A DNA stretch of 64,000 nucleotides, taken from the NCBI GenBank assembly GCA_009103225.1, contig RHPI01000810.1, positions 239,498 to 303,497 of the forward strand, given 5' to 3'. Of the stretch, positions 1-15,146 are shown in pieces. The notes below the pieces were generated by a model. It searched no databases. It saw nothing but the letters and a program-made list of their open reading frames with translations, and had not been told where the DNA came from. Position 1 is the first letter of the stretch. Every line of letters starts with the position of its first letter. The position numbers were made by a program, and so were the translations under genes. The stretch is from Chlorokybus atmophyticus (taxonomy: Eukaryota > Streptophyta > Chlorokybophyceae > Chlorokybales > Chlorokybaceae).

Positions 1-2
1 GA

Positions 3-3000
3 GATGGACCCCCTGCCGCCGTGCCCCTGGCTGCCAGACAGGCCCAGGCTGTGCGGCCTGTCTCTGCCAACACGTACAGCAACAGCAACAGCAACAGGTG
101 AGAGCAGCAGAGCTTAACGATCTGCCAGCTCTCAAGGCAGCTGGCAGTTAACTGAGTGTCGAGAAGATTGCCCTTGTGAGGCTAACACACTTACACAAAT
201 AGTTTATTTAACCTTCCAGCAGCACGCCTTCTTACAAAGACAGCCTCGGCGGCGATTCTTACACGCCGCCAGCAAGGATCAAAACCAAGCCGTTCACTCC
301 TCCTGATCTGCAACGCCGGCCAAGCACAGGTGCAAGCTTTCAACTTTGTAAATGCTGCTGGATGGCTGATTGAATACTTATCTTATATAGTTATCTTTTT
401 CTGTTAGCCTTTTGCTTAAGTGTGCGGCAATCAGCACGCATTGCACACAAGCATGGCATTGACAGCTGATCAAATGGTTGGGGCGAGCAGGCGGTGATGT
501 GCTGTCATCCACGTTTGCTCCCCAAGAGTCTGCGCGCAGCAGCCAGCTGAGCACCTTTCCCATCAGCGCCACGCCCACCGGTGGTGATGTAAGCTTGTGA
601 GGTGTGAGCCTTTTTCAAGCATACACAAGTGTCAGCTCACGCTCTATGTGTTGTGCATGCCAGATGTCGCCTGCGCAAAGGCTGCAACAGCAGCTCAACC
701 GCAACGCTGAGAAGAGGATGGCCCGCACATTGACGGGAGGTGCGTTTGCACTGTGGGTTTGTGTAGTGCTATGCACAGACACAATAGCAGCCAATGTCGG
801 CTATTTTGAAGAGATAAAAGTAAGCACATGAGTATGCGCATGTGCAATGCAGGCATGGCGGTGAGCAACGACTTGACGCCTCGCTCACGGCCGATGAGTG
901 CTTCGGGCAATCGGAGCGGCAGCAACACCCCGCGCAGTCGCCCAGGCTCTGCAAGGTGAACATTGTGGGTGGGTGTGGGTGCGTGCATGTGCGTGCATGT
1001 GTGACTGCACAGAGGACAACAGAAGCCTGAACGAGTAGAGAACAGTTAACCGACGCTCAGTGCTGCAACAGGCCGCAGACTCCTCAAAGCCCCATGGCGT
1101 TCTCGCACCTCTCACCAGCCTCGGAACACGCTCACAGGTGTGGGGAGGTTTTGAATATATACCCACAGTTGTAAGCATGTAGGGTGTATATGTGATGACA
1201 TGTCACCCTCAGTGCATCACACCCTCAGTGAAAACAAGGGCTTGGCCATTTGCAGGACGGGTGCAGATCCCAATGGGGCCCTTTCGTTGCGGGAACAAAG
1301 CAGGCTGGCTGCTGTGGCTGATGCCAGAGTACGTACAAGTGATTGGTAGACATGCACAAGGGTTGCTAATTCACTGCACTGCGCACGTAGTGCAAGTGTT
1401 GCTGCATGCAAAGGCCGTGAGAACGGCGGCGGTGTCGCAAACAGTTATATCGTAAGGCGTATACTGCAAGCACTATCTCACTCTGGACTGTTGTTGCAGG
1501 ATGATGTGAAGCAGCTAGGTTCAGAGCATTCTGCACAAGCTACAGAGGTTGGTTAGCCACCATCAAACTCAGGACTTGCACTGCGAGAAGCCATGCTCCC
1601 TCACAGTTTTGATTATGGAAGGGTTGAAGTCTGTGTTGCACTGTGCAGGTGGAGCAAGGGATGCTGGCACTTGGTATTGCTCCGGTAAGATAGCGACATG
1701 CGTGTGATCAGTTTGCGTGTGTCGTTTGCATACAATCAATCAGCAGACAAGTTGCTGTGGTTGAGTGTTTTGAGTTGTCAGGTTTATGACCCGACTGAAG
1801 GCGATGCGTTGTTGCCTCTGGAGAAGCCTCTGAATGGTTACGGTGCTGCCACATCTGCGCTGGACTTGTCGGACATGCGCTCTTTCCTGCTTAGGGTACA
1901 GCATGGATGTGACAAGGTTGATGTTGTGCATGCATCTGATGGTAGTCGCTGACACTTGTGCGCTGTAGCCTGCTCCGAGGAATGTGAGGTCCATGCTGTG
2001 TTACATACGACGAGACAAGGGAAAGCCAAAGCTGTTTCCCAAGTACGTAAACTCATGGGGTGCTGTGTGGAATGGGAACCCCTGTGCTTCTTGCCTGGTT
2101 TTTGAGGTATGTTGACATGGTCCAACGTGCAGGTACACGCTGTGGCTCAATGATGGGGACAGGTAGGTGGACTGTTGTTCGTTTGCAAGGCTTTCCTTAC
2201 AGGGCAGTCAACACTTGCACTGCATGAATGAAGTGCATATCAAAGAAGTGTATGCCAGCCATATTGGCCAATGCACACTTACACTTCACAGTCCAGACTG
2301 TTTCAACACTGTGTCTCGCTCTACGGCAGGTTTCTACTTTCAGCACGCAAAAGGAAAAAGAGTAAGTCAAGGTAGGTTGTCATCATATTATGTGCAGTGG
2401 CATGCATTGGTGTCTGACCCATGCACTTTTGTTCCTTATAGTTTTGCTCAATTGATGCTTGCCTGACTCTCAGCAACTATCTCATATCGCTTGACGAGGA
2501 CGACATGACGCGGCAAAGCGGAAACTACTTTGGCAAGGTAAAGACACAAGAACCTGTTGGCTCGCCCTTCAACGCGTTGACTGACTGACTGACTGACTGT
2601 GCAACTTATTGACTTTGACAAAGCTAGCTGTTGACTGCAACTCAATGTTAGGTGCGCTCCAACTTTGTGGGCACAGAGTTCACTGTGTACGACAAGGGCT
2701 GCAAACCGAGTGAGGCTGCCACCGGAGGGTAAAATACGCACGCACGCAGACACGCACAACAAGCAGTCCATGTTGTCAGAGTCCCTCTGGTAAATCGCTG
2801 ACCAGCATCTTATCTTACAGCCCCGGGGGTGCTCTCCCTGCCCCGGTGCGATGCGAGCTAGCGGCCGTGTCTTACCAGTTCAACGTGATGGGCACGAGGG
2901 GCCCGCGACGCATGACGGCGATCATCCCCGCGCTTGACGGCAAGGGAGAGCGATACACCTTCCGCTCACAAGACGACCAGGTGAGCCATCATCTGGTAAT

Positions 3001-3654
3001 ATTGTGCGATGATAGCGACCAGAGTTCACAACTATTGTCTCAGTGCCGGAAGTGTCATAGCAGTGTGTTGTTGTTTTTGACCGCACTGACTGTCTTGCAG
3101 CAAGGTTTGCTGGAGAAGCAGAGGAGAGGCGAAGATACTGACAAGTTGGTGGTGATGCGTAACAAACCTCCCAAGTGGAACAATGAGGTTCGCTTATCCC
3201 CAACCATCTACACGAATCCCAAGCGCTATCTGCTAGTAACATGATGTTCATGTTACACAGCTTGGAGCTTACTGTCTCAACTTCAATGGTCGTGTCACGC
3301 ACGCCTCAGTGAAAAACTTTCAGGTACACCATGGCACGCAATAGAGGTCCAACCAAACTAGTGTGACCTTTTGCAGATGTACACACAAGCTTATTGATAC
3401 GCTTGTGTAACACAGCTGGTGACCGATGACGACAAGGATGCCGTCATCCTGCAGTTTGGAAAGGTTGGCAAGAATGCGTTCACTATGGACTACAGGTGGC
3501 CAATGTCCGCATTGCAGGTGAGAGGGCAAGCAGTAGTAGTCTACAGTGTCTTGAGCCTGCCTTGCATGCTGATAGTTTTATCATGTCTTATGTACGTATG
3601 CAGGCTTTTTCCATCTGCCTGACAAGTTTCGATAATAAGCTGGCATGCGAGTGA
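3..3654 (+). CDS. Tubby-like protein (TULP), 5' end cut by the window edge
   Basis: The C-terminal tubby domain is recognisable across many small exons. It runs from [14 protein letters not shown] (1864-2010) through [77 protein letters not shown] and [13 protein letters not shown], to the C-terminal [15 protein letters not shown] and [16 protein letters not shown], with a stop at 3652-3654. These are hallmark segments of the beta-barrel that binds PI(4,5)P2 in plant and animal TULPs. Exons I can place: 3-91, 244-329, 491-588, 664-739, 853-955, 1072-1137, 1256-1328, 1500-1547, 1649-1684, 1782-1895, 1969-2042, 2133-2162, 2330-2371, 2474-2537, 2652-2728, 2821-2980, 3101-3187, 3261-3323, 3416-3517 and 3604-3654. 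Upstream exons encode a Ser/Pro/Arg-rich low-complexity region; no F-box is visible. The true start lies left of the window. In animals TULPs traffic ciliary membrane proteins; that role here is inference. Confidence 0.9.
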
Positions 3655-4593
3655 GCATGCTGATCAAAAGGCCCAAGCGAATATTTGCGTTTGGCATCGT
3701 TGAAGTAACTGCAGCATAGGTACTTGACCAGATGTGCAGATCGATTAGCATTAGATCAACGCAAGTCTTACGCGTGTTGATTGCAATAAATTATTTATAA
3801 GCCCAATGCTGCAAGCGTGCAACACCTTTTCTAATGTTTGTCGCAATATTGCTTAAGACAAATTAAGCAAAGATCTTCTCGAGTTCAATTGCGGTCCAGT
3901 CTCCTCAAGTTCACCACTTGCAAGACGTGGAGTCTCAATGAGTGCATTGCATAATGCTTAACACGACACGTAAGTGTGCACATCACTTTACCCTTGAAGG
4001 TGGCTCACCTCCATAATCACGCACCAAAGGTGCGCCAGTCACTTTCTACTCTTTATGGGACTTAATGATGTTGATTCCTTTTTGCAACTATTTTAAGCCC
4101 TCTATAGCCAAGAACAGAGGGTGGGCCACTCTCTATTGTAGTGACCAAGTCGCCTACTATGCTTACTTATGCTTAGATTTACGTGGCGTGTTTTGCTCTT
4201 GCAAGAAACACCTCACATGGATTGGAACACTCCAGAACTCCCCAAGTTGCATGAAAGTCGTCATAGTATTTACGGCACAAATCATGTCACTTTCTCAGGG
4301 CCCAATCAATACTAGTACATGAGCACCTGTATGCTCGCAGAGCAAGCTGATCGCCAGAGCTGGGCCAGAAGCTCTGGCGGTCAGCCCTGTGCGCGCTACT
4401 GGCAGTTGAAAGTAGCTTGCTCGCGACTGCCAGTACAGTCGGTTCTCTGAAACTGGTCTCGTGCATTACGTGCCAGTTGAAAGCACTTTCAACTGGTATG
4501 GCTGCTGGAGACTACCAGCAGTGGAAACTGAAACTGGCCACATCCGAAACCACACGCCTTGCATTGCTGCCAGTGTTGTCAGTGTCGTCGTCA
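3655..4593. other. Intergenic region between the tubby-like and FAD oxidoreductase genes
   Basis: No convincing coding exon is seen. The stretch should hold the 3' UTR of the tubby-like gene and the promoter of the downstream gene. Near 4385-4500 the word CCAGTTGAAA and its complement recur (CTGGCAGTTGAAAG, CTGCCAGTACAG, GTGCCAGTTGAAAGC, CAACTGG), giving a small cluster of imperfect inverted repeats just upstream of the start codon. Confidence 0.5.
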
Positions 4594-7554
4594 ATGGCGA
4601 CGGCGGCGTTGAGGCCGGTCCCCATGCTGCTGTACACCTCGCCGACGTTCTCAGCCTCCTCGTGGCTGGCCGGCGATGCCAGCAAGTCGTCCAGCAAGCG
4701 GCTGCCGAAGGGGCGCGCTGTAGCTGTCAGCTTCCGCCGTTGCCACAGGGGCGGCTCAAGCAGGGTTGGGGTGGTTGCTTCAGCTGGGAGCACTGAGGAG
4801 GTATGCGTGACTTAATGCAGCCATACGTGTTGTCTCTTTTCTGTTGCATGCGGGAGGCTTTGTTCTACGCTCCGTGGCACTACATAGTCTGGGCAATGCA
4901 TGCGCTGCCGGTGTGGTGAACACACAGTCAGATTCCAGCGTGCTGCATGAAAGCTGCAATGTGGGGTTTGAGTGCATGCTGTTGCGCCAACAGGTTGATG
5001 CGGTGGTCATTGGCGCTGGGTTGGCCGGGCTGTGCTGTGCCAGAACACTAACCCGTGCTGGCAAGTCCGTTGCTGTGCTGGAGGTAATAGACAAAACGTA
5101 ATAGCAGTCTGTGTCGACTTCAAGCTCAACTTGCATGAACACTTATGCTGTTGCAGGCTTCTGATGGAGTAGGCGGCAGGTGTCGGACGGACGAGCATGA
5201 GGGCTTCTTGCTGGACCGCGGCTTCCACATATTCTCCACAGGGTATGCTGGTAAGCAACAGGTTTACCGCCAGCCTTGAATGCTGCCCCAATGCTTACCC
5301 GGTTTCATGCACTCAGAGGCCCAGAAGGTCCTCGACTACGAGGCGTTGGATTTTCGGAGGTTTTATGCGGGAGCTCTGGTTCGCTTTGACAACAGTTTTC
5401 ACCGTGTTGCGGTAAGGCTCCCTTTTGACCGTGTATGTATCACGCCACATATGGCGCTTGTGCATTTGCTGCATAATACGTTCGTCTCTTGCTGCAGGAC
5501 CCTTTCAGACACGTGGTGGATGGGGTGTTCTCATTGCCCAATGCAGTTGGATCAGTGCTGGACAAGCTCCTTGTTGGACTGGTAAGTGCTGACAGCTGTC
5601 TCCCCTTCCTAAAGCAATGTCCCTTCACGTAGCAACCAAAGTATGAATCCGCAATGCGCAACTACTTGCATTGATTATCAAATGAGATCATTCATCTTGT
5701 AGGTAAGGTTTTCTACGCTAGCAGAGTCAGAAGAGGCGATATACACAAAGCCAGAGTCTACCATTGAGGAGCGACTAAGAAAGATCGGCTTTTCAGAGGC
5801 CATGGTGAGCTTACAGCATGTGCCCATGCTGCCCTCGTCATCATGGCACTGCTGTCTGTCATTTGATGTGTGTTCTGTGTGCCTTACACAGACATGTAGT
5901 ACACATGTGGATGCATAGTTCTCTAGTGCAACTTGTTGGCTCGTCATTTCCAGTCAGTAACTTATGCTCTCCCGTGCCGTTGCTCAGATTGACCGCTTTT
6001 TCAGACCCTTTTTTGGAGGCATCTTCTTTGACAACAAGCTACGCACATCCTCCAGGCAAGTTGTTAGTAATAAAACGCCTTTGGTGTCTCAAACCCATAC
6101 GAGTTGTATAAATTAGTCCGTTATGTTGGTCACACCAGGATGTTCTACTCTGTGTTTCGCACACTTGCGTTGGGAGACAACTGCCTACCAGCAAAGGGCA
6201 TAGGAGAAATCCCTGCACAGGTGACGGTGTGACCGACCAGCATGCACAGTCTGTGTGCTGTACAATGTAATATGACCTGCATGTTGGATTGTCCAGATTG
6301 CGCGGAGCTTGCCATCAGGCACAGTGCGGCTGAACAACCGCGTGCAGTCCGTTGCAGCTGATGCCCTTGCCGTGACGCTGGCCAACGGACAAAGTGTGCG
6401 CGCACGAGATGGCATTGTGGTTGCGGTGAGTCTTGCACGGTAGGTCAGCTAGTGGCCAGTTGCATTTCCAGCAATCACTCCCTGCATCAGCCCATGCAAC
6501 TACACATGGTACATGAACACGGTAATGATTACACCCTATTGAGGTCATGCCACTGTATCATTCAGGCCGATGGGCCAGCGGCAGCAAAGTTGTTGGGCAG
6601 CGCTCTGGCAGCATCACCATCAACAGAAGGAGACCCAGTAGGCACCATCTGCTTGTACTTCGTTACGGTGGGTGGGTGGCAGCCACTTCATCAAGCAACA
6701 TGTGTTCATGCACGTAGCACTTGCTCACTGGGTGTTGCAGACAAGGCCACCGCGCAGCGAGAACATCCTATACCTGAATGGTGAGGGGCGAGGCATCGTT
6801 AACAACATGTGCTTCCCAAGTTGGTAGGTTGCCGATGGGGTTTGCTTGGCTACTGCAATGCTCATTGCAGCTCGGCACTGGTAACGCATGGCAACGATTA
6901 CGGAGTGCATGTGCTTTTATTGCAAGGCCACTGCATTTGAAAAGGCATTACAGCAAGAACGTGTCGTACGTGGTAGATCAATCTGCAACCTGACCATGCT
7001 GTTGATGATGCTGGCAGCGTTGCATCGTCATATGCCCCACCTGGGAAGACGCTTGTGTCTGTATCGCTGGTCGGCACATATCCTAGTAAGTCAGATCAGG
7101 AGCTGCAAGACACGGTGCTGGCAGAAGTAGCAGCCTGGTTTGGCGAGTCAGAGGTGTCCACTTGGAGGCACTTGTGTACATACCGCATTCCTTTCGCACA
7201 GGTAAGCGCAGGATGGTTGCACGCGCACAGCTTAGTCAGGACATACATGACGGTGAAATGTTGGTATCCTCGCAGCCAAACCAGTCCCCGCCAACAAACT
7301 TCAGAAGACCTGTGCGCTTGTCTCGCGGCCTGTATGTGTGCGGTGATCACCGCGACCCAGCAACGGTAAATAGAGATCTGGTGTGCAATGCTTACTCAAC
7401 AGTTACTCAGCGTTGTTCTGCAAGAACTTATATACAATATGCTTTGCAGTTTGATGCAGCCATGGTGTCTGGGAGACGAGCAGCGGAGGCATTGCTGGAG
7501 GATGCAGGAGTTACTGTGTCAGGGTTCAAGGAGGCTGCTCAAGTGTCACTATGA
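4594..7554 (+). CDS. FAD-dependent oxidoreductase (amine-oxidase / phytoene-desaturase fold), probably plastid-targeted
   Basis: After a leader rich in Ala, Ser and Arg (MATAALRPVPMLLYTSPTF..., typical of a chloroplast transit peptide) comes the Rossmann dinucleotide-binding segment VDAVVIGAGLAGLCCARTL (4994-5083), then VLEASDGVGGRCRTDEHEG with the GG-R-R motif. The C-terminal FAD-binding block is GLYVCGDHRDPAT/FDAAMVSGRRAAEALL. Intermediate segments (GFHIFSTGYAEAQ, FFGGIFFDNKLRTSSRMFYSVFR, LPAKGIGEIPAQIARSL) match the plant/cyanobacterial FAD/NAD(P)-binding oxidoreductase family; the substrate is unknown to me. Exons: 4594-4800, 4994-5083, 5157-5250, 5317-5411, 5498-5581, 5703-5803, 5988-6055, 6139-6220, 6297-6426, 6566-6667, 6741-6823, 7018-7200, 7276-7366 and 7450-7554. 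The intron 6056-6138 begins with GC instead of GT. The ATG at 4594 was chosen because the frame from it reads as a leader; an in-frame ATG also exists at 4417. Confidence 0.88.
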
Positions 7555-9780
7555 CCAGCTTGCATTTGCGCTCATTTCTATTCGCAGCTTATGCTGTAAC
7601 TGAGTTGTCGGCAGGAATTTTCTGATTCACTTCACTTGCTTAGCAACACTGTATGTAACAAGTTGACCTGTGTAAACGCAGTCTCAAAGATAAAGCTGGA
7701 TGACAGATACGCTCCGTAATGAACAACCTATGCTTTGTAGGAGTGGTTTTGATAACCACTCGAAGCAACACACCTCGACCCGCCAACATTAGCGCCAAAT
7801 GCATGTGCTTACCTCCTCCGCCCTCCGAGAGGCGGTCCCCACCTCCCTGAGGGCAGATGGGGAGTTTAAAGCACAATGCCTTTCGCATCTTGTGTACACC
7901 ATTGGCTTTGTGATGAATGGCAATGTGCATACAATGAGTGGTGTGCCTCATTTGCTTTGCACCCGTGTGCTCGATATTCCAAGATTAGTCTACATTGAAA
8001 GATAGCGCCGTAGACTGTGCATGCTGCGATAGAATTTGCATGCATCTTACGCATACAACGTCACATCACGCCTGCTCCTGCGTCCTCTACACTCCGCTAA
8101 TTATGGCCAACCTGTGCGCCTCAGGTTGGTTAATTCGTACGTTGCCCTGCAACCGCTGCTGCCTGCCGCAAACCACCCATCCACCCACTCATTGCATTGC
8201 ACATAGAAGCACTTAGCATAGTAGTGCCCTGGGTATGATGTCGGCCTGTTTGCTTGCTTGCTTGCTTGACTCTCGTGTGAGCTTGTATATGCACGGAATG
8301 TGAGAGAGCATGTATAAAATTTGACTTGTACCCTATGCATGCCGCGTTCTTTGCCCATGCATATAGAAGGGAAGCAGCAGCGTCTGCACTCATGAAACTT
8401 GCATTGCATGGTATTCCTGCTTGTAGAGGTTGTGCTGATAACTGTACAGTCAGAGTGTGCTTATAGCGACGTTAGACTATACCGCTGACTACTGTGTGTC
8501 AGTCGCGGTTGCAGTCATCAACGACTCGTTTCCCCACAGCAACAGCAGAATCTGACAAAATCTTTTATGCGAACAAGCGGTAACCTGCCATCAAATCTAA
8601 AGGACTGCCTTCCGCAGCAAGCCAGTTTGTAATGAGTGCACGACAATGGTTGCTGGAGACTCGCTAGCGGCGAGGCGCGTCAGGGGGACCTCGGCCCTTC
8701 AACCGGTCCATAACCAACATAGGTCGCCATCAACCGCCGCGAAGCGGCTGTAATTCACTGGCGTTGTTGCCTACGACAGCGATGCACCGGTTGCACGCAC
8801 GATTGCAGCCGGTCCATTGCAGGTGGTGGGGGCAGAGCATGCGTTTTGTCAGCGAGCATACGGAAAGGCTCCAAGCGCAACCGTTACCGTTCCTCCGTAG
8901 CCACTTTCCGCCTAGCTACCAGAACGGTGTGTCAACCGGACATCTGAGGACGACGTACCTTCTCGCCATGTGTTGTCAGAGTTCTGACAGAGTCATGGCA
9001 TGATGCATTATGCAGCGTGCAGATCATGTAGCAGTTTGCGAAATACTGGCATCCTTTGTGCAATGAACAATGCTGATATATCACGGTATCACCAGCATGG
9101 TATTGGGCCCACCGGTATTGTTTTAGGCATTCACAGCCATCAAGTTGTGACGCACGACATGACCATACCAGGCTGCTCATGCGTCATGACTCAGAACAGG
9201 TGGATGTCGCAATTGGTCATGGTCACAAAAACACTCAATGCTGCTCCTGTGAACACGACGGGAACAGTGCTGGCAAGCACGGCACGGCAAGAATAGTCCT
9301 TGGCCTACATACATTGCACTGAGGTACAGGTGTACCATAAAGCAATACGGTAACAGGCCTGCCATATGCGCAGAGGCGCGTCGCAGAGCGGAGAGGTCTG
9401 ATGTTCAGGACACGGAGTCCGATGATAATCCGAACCCGTCGTGGGCCGTGACCAGGGGCCCTCACATGACAAGTCTCAACGCTGCGCTCATTATGTTATT
9501 GACGCCTAAAGCACACCTACGCCTAGGCCTTATGCGAGTCGGTTTATTGAAAACCGCTGCACAAGAGGATGCTTCCAATGAAACAGCTCAGTCACAACTC
9601 AGTTAAGGCTCAGTCACTTTGACCGAGTTGCTGGCTCAGTCAGAGTGCAGCTTGTATGCCTATATACGCAACTCTCCAGCGGCAAGCTATGCAAGCTATG
9701 CGAGCGTCAACTGCGCCATGTCGACACTGGTGAGCCGAAACAGTGGCCCAAACCCCCTTTGGTCCTCGTGATAAAGGCAC
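7555..9780. other. Intergenic region, no gene recognised
   Basis: About 2.2 kb without a protein I can recognise. It contains a (TTGC)n run at 8250-8270 and, at 9585-9650, three copies of GCTCAGTCA close together. Reading frames present are short and show no conserved family. The base composition shifts to higher GC at about 8640-9450, which may mark a decayed insertion, but no repeat termini were found. Confidence 0.4.
7595..7599 (+). terminator. TGTAA, candidate polyadenylation signal of the FAD oxidoreductase gene
   Basis: TGTAA lies about 40 nt after the stop codon at 7554. TGTAA is the usual poly(A) signal in chlorophyte green algae. The motif is short, so position is the main support. 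Confidence 0.4.
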
Positions 9781-9821
9781 TGCTGTCTGAGACTCGGCAC
9801 TGTGTAGAGTCTCAGACAGCA
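9781..9821. repeat. Perfect 15-bp inverted repeat (hairpin)
   Basis: TGCTGTCTGAGACTC at 9781-9795 is followed, after an 11-nt loop (GGCACTGTGTA), by its exact reverse complement GAGTCTCAGACAGCA at 9807-9821. It lies in the intergenic region upstream of the cyclic-nucleotide kinase gene. Confidence 0.9.
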
Positions 9822-9839
9822 AGTTGACGGACATGCTAT

Positions 9840-10353
9840 TAGGGCTTCCCGCGCACCGACCGTTCGGCAGTCAAAGCATGCTCAGCAGGCTGCCGGCAGT
9901 AGCAGCATAGGCAGCAGCAGCGGTGGTGGTGGTGGTGGCGTGGGCGGCGGCGGCGGCGGCGGTGTAGGTGGCGATAGCGGTGACGGAGCTTGGATGGAAA
10001 TTTGAGTCGTGTTGGGGCTTGGTCGTGGTAGCAAAGTAGCGCAATCGGGTGTTTCATGGGGCGCAAGGCCAGCTGACACCAGTGACTGCTGCAGCTGCTC
10101 TTGCGTGTGTAGGCAGAGACGTTGACATTGTGTGTGTGTGCGCGCGTGCAAACTATGTGTAAAGCACACTAAGGTGTGCGAGTGAGCTGTTGCGCTTCTG
10201 TTGTGTGGTGGACGAGTTGGGTGGCAATTGGGCCATGCTTGCTGTTGCCAGACCGCGCCGTAGGGCGTGGTCTGTTGCTTGCTGTGGTGCGGGGCTCCCA
10301 TTGAGAAGGAAGGCGCTGAGAGCAGCCCTCGCTTGGGCATAGCTTGTACTCAT
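9840..10353 (-). CDS. Possible short proline-rich protein transcribed divergently from the kinase gene
   Basis: On the minus strand a start codon at 10353 opens a frame reading MSTSYAQARAALSAFLLNG..., located 64 bp upstream of the kinase ATG on the other strand. Downstream a second open stretch carries QEQLQQSLVSAGLAPHETPDC followed by a polyproline run made by a GGC/GGT repeat (about 9918-9965). The two parts are in different frames and would need an intron. No family is recognised. It may be a real divergent gene or only low-complexity sequence; the shared promoter geometry is the main argument for it. Confidence 0.25.
9905..9972. repeat. Trinucleotide repeat tract (AGC)n(GGT)n(GGC)n
   Basis: Consecutive runs of AGCAGC, GGTGGT and GGCGGC triplets are seen on the + strand; on the minus strand they read as polyproline codons. 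This is simple-sequence expansion. Confidence 0.85.
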
Positions 10354-10417
10354 TGTCAGCTTGGTGTTGACGATCAATTTATCGCCGCCTGCGGGAGGCA
10401 GCTGGTAGCGTTGAGCA

Positions 10418-14492
<4,075 letters not shown>

Positions 14493-15146
14493 GCGCGTCC
14501 ACGGATTGAATATATACCCCAACGCAATGGACACATCAGCATGGGCGGAGTTGTTGCCAGCCATGCCTGCGCATCTCGAGCAATCTCACAGGCAGACATT
14601 GGTGCTCTAGAAGAAAGGTCTTCTAGCACAGCGAATGGGAGCGCGTGATACTGTTTCCCAATTGCTATGAGGCATGCCCCCATTGATTGTCAACTACATA
14701 ACAGGTAGACAGGTTGGTTAGTATTATTTACTTGCGGCAGTGCGTTATGCACTATTGATAGTCCATGTATACTGGTAATTAGACAGACAGCGGCTGCCAT
14801 ATCATTACTAGCAAGGTTGCAATGTTGGCACGCTGTGCCTAGTCCTGTGATGTACTCGGGACATTAGGAACCCTGCACGCCCCAGCTTTGCAACTCTGAG
14901 CCATGGGATTGCCCTTGTGACTTTCAACTCTCTGTTGGCTGATCATGGAGCATCTGTTCACTCCTGACCCACTCAATGTGCGTGTTTCTCGTAGATGTTC
15001 AATGCAATCCCAATGTGCCCTCTTCCAGCAATTGAAGCAATCAGCAGCTACAATCGTATCCGTACCAGTGCTCGCATGAACAACTGCATTGCTGTACATG
15101 GTATTTTCAGTACAGCAATAGTAATCTGACCCTAACAGCTAACCTC
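14493..15146. other. Convergent intergenic region
   Basis: This separates the end of the kinase gene (+) from the end of the helical-protein gene (-). No coding signal is seen; it should contain both 3' UTRs. Confidence 0.5.

Noticed and set aside
8640-9450. GC-shifted stretch as a separate gene or insertion
   Set aside because: No conserved protein, repeat ends or splice pattern was found; the composition change alone is not enough.
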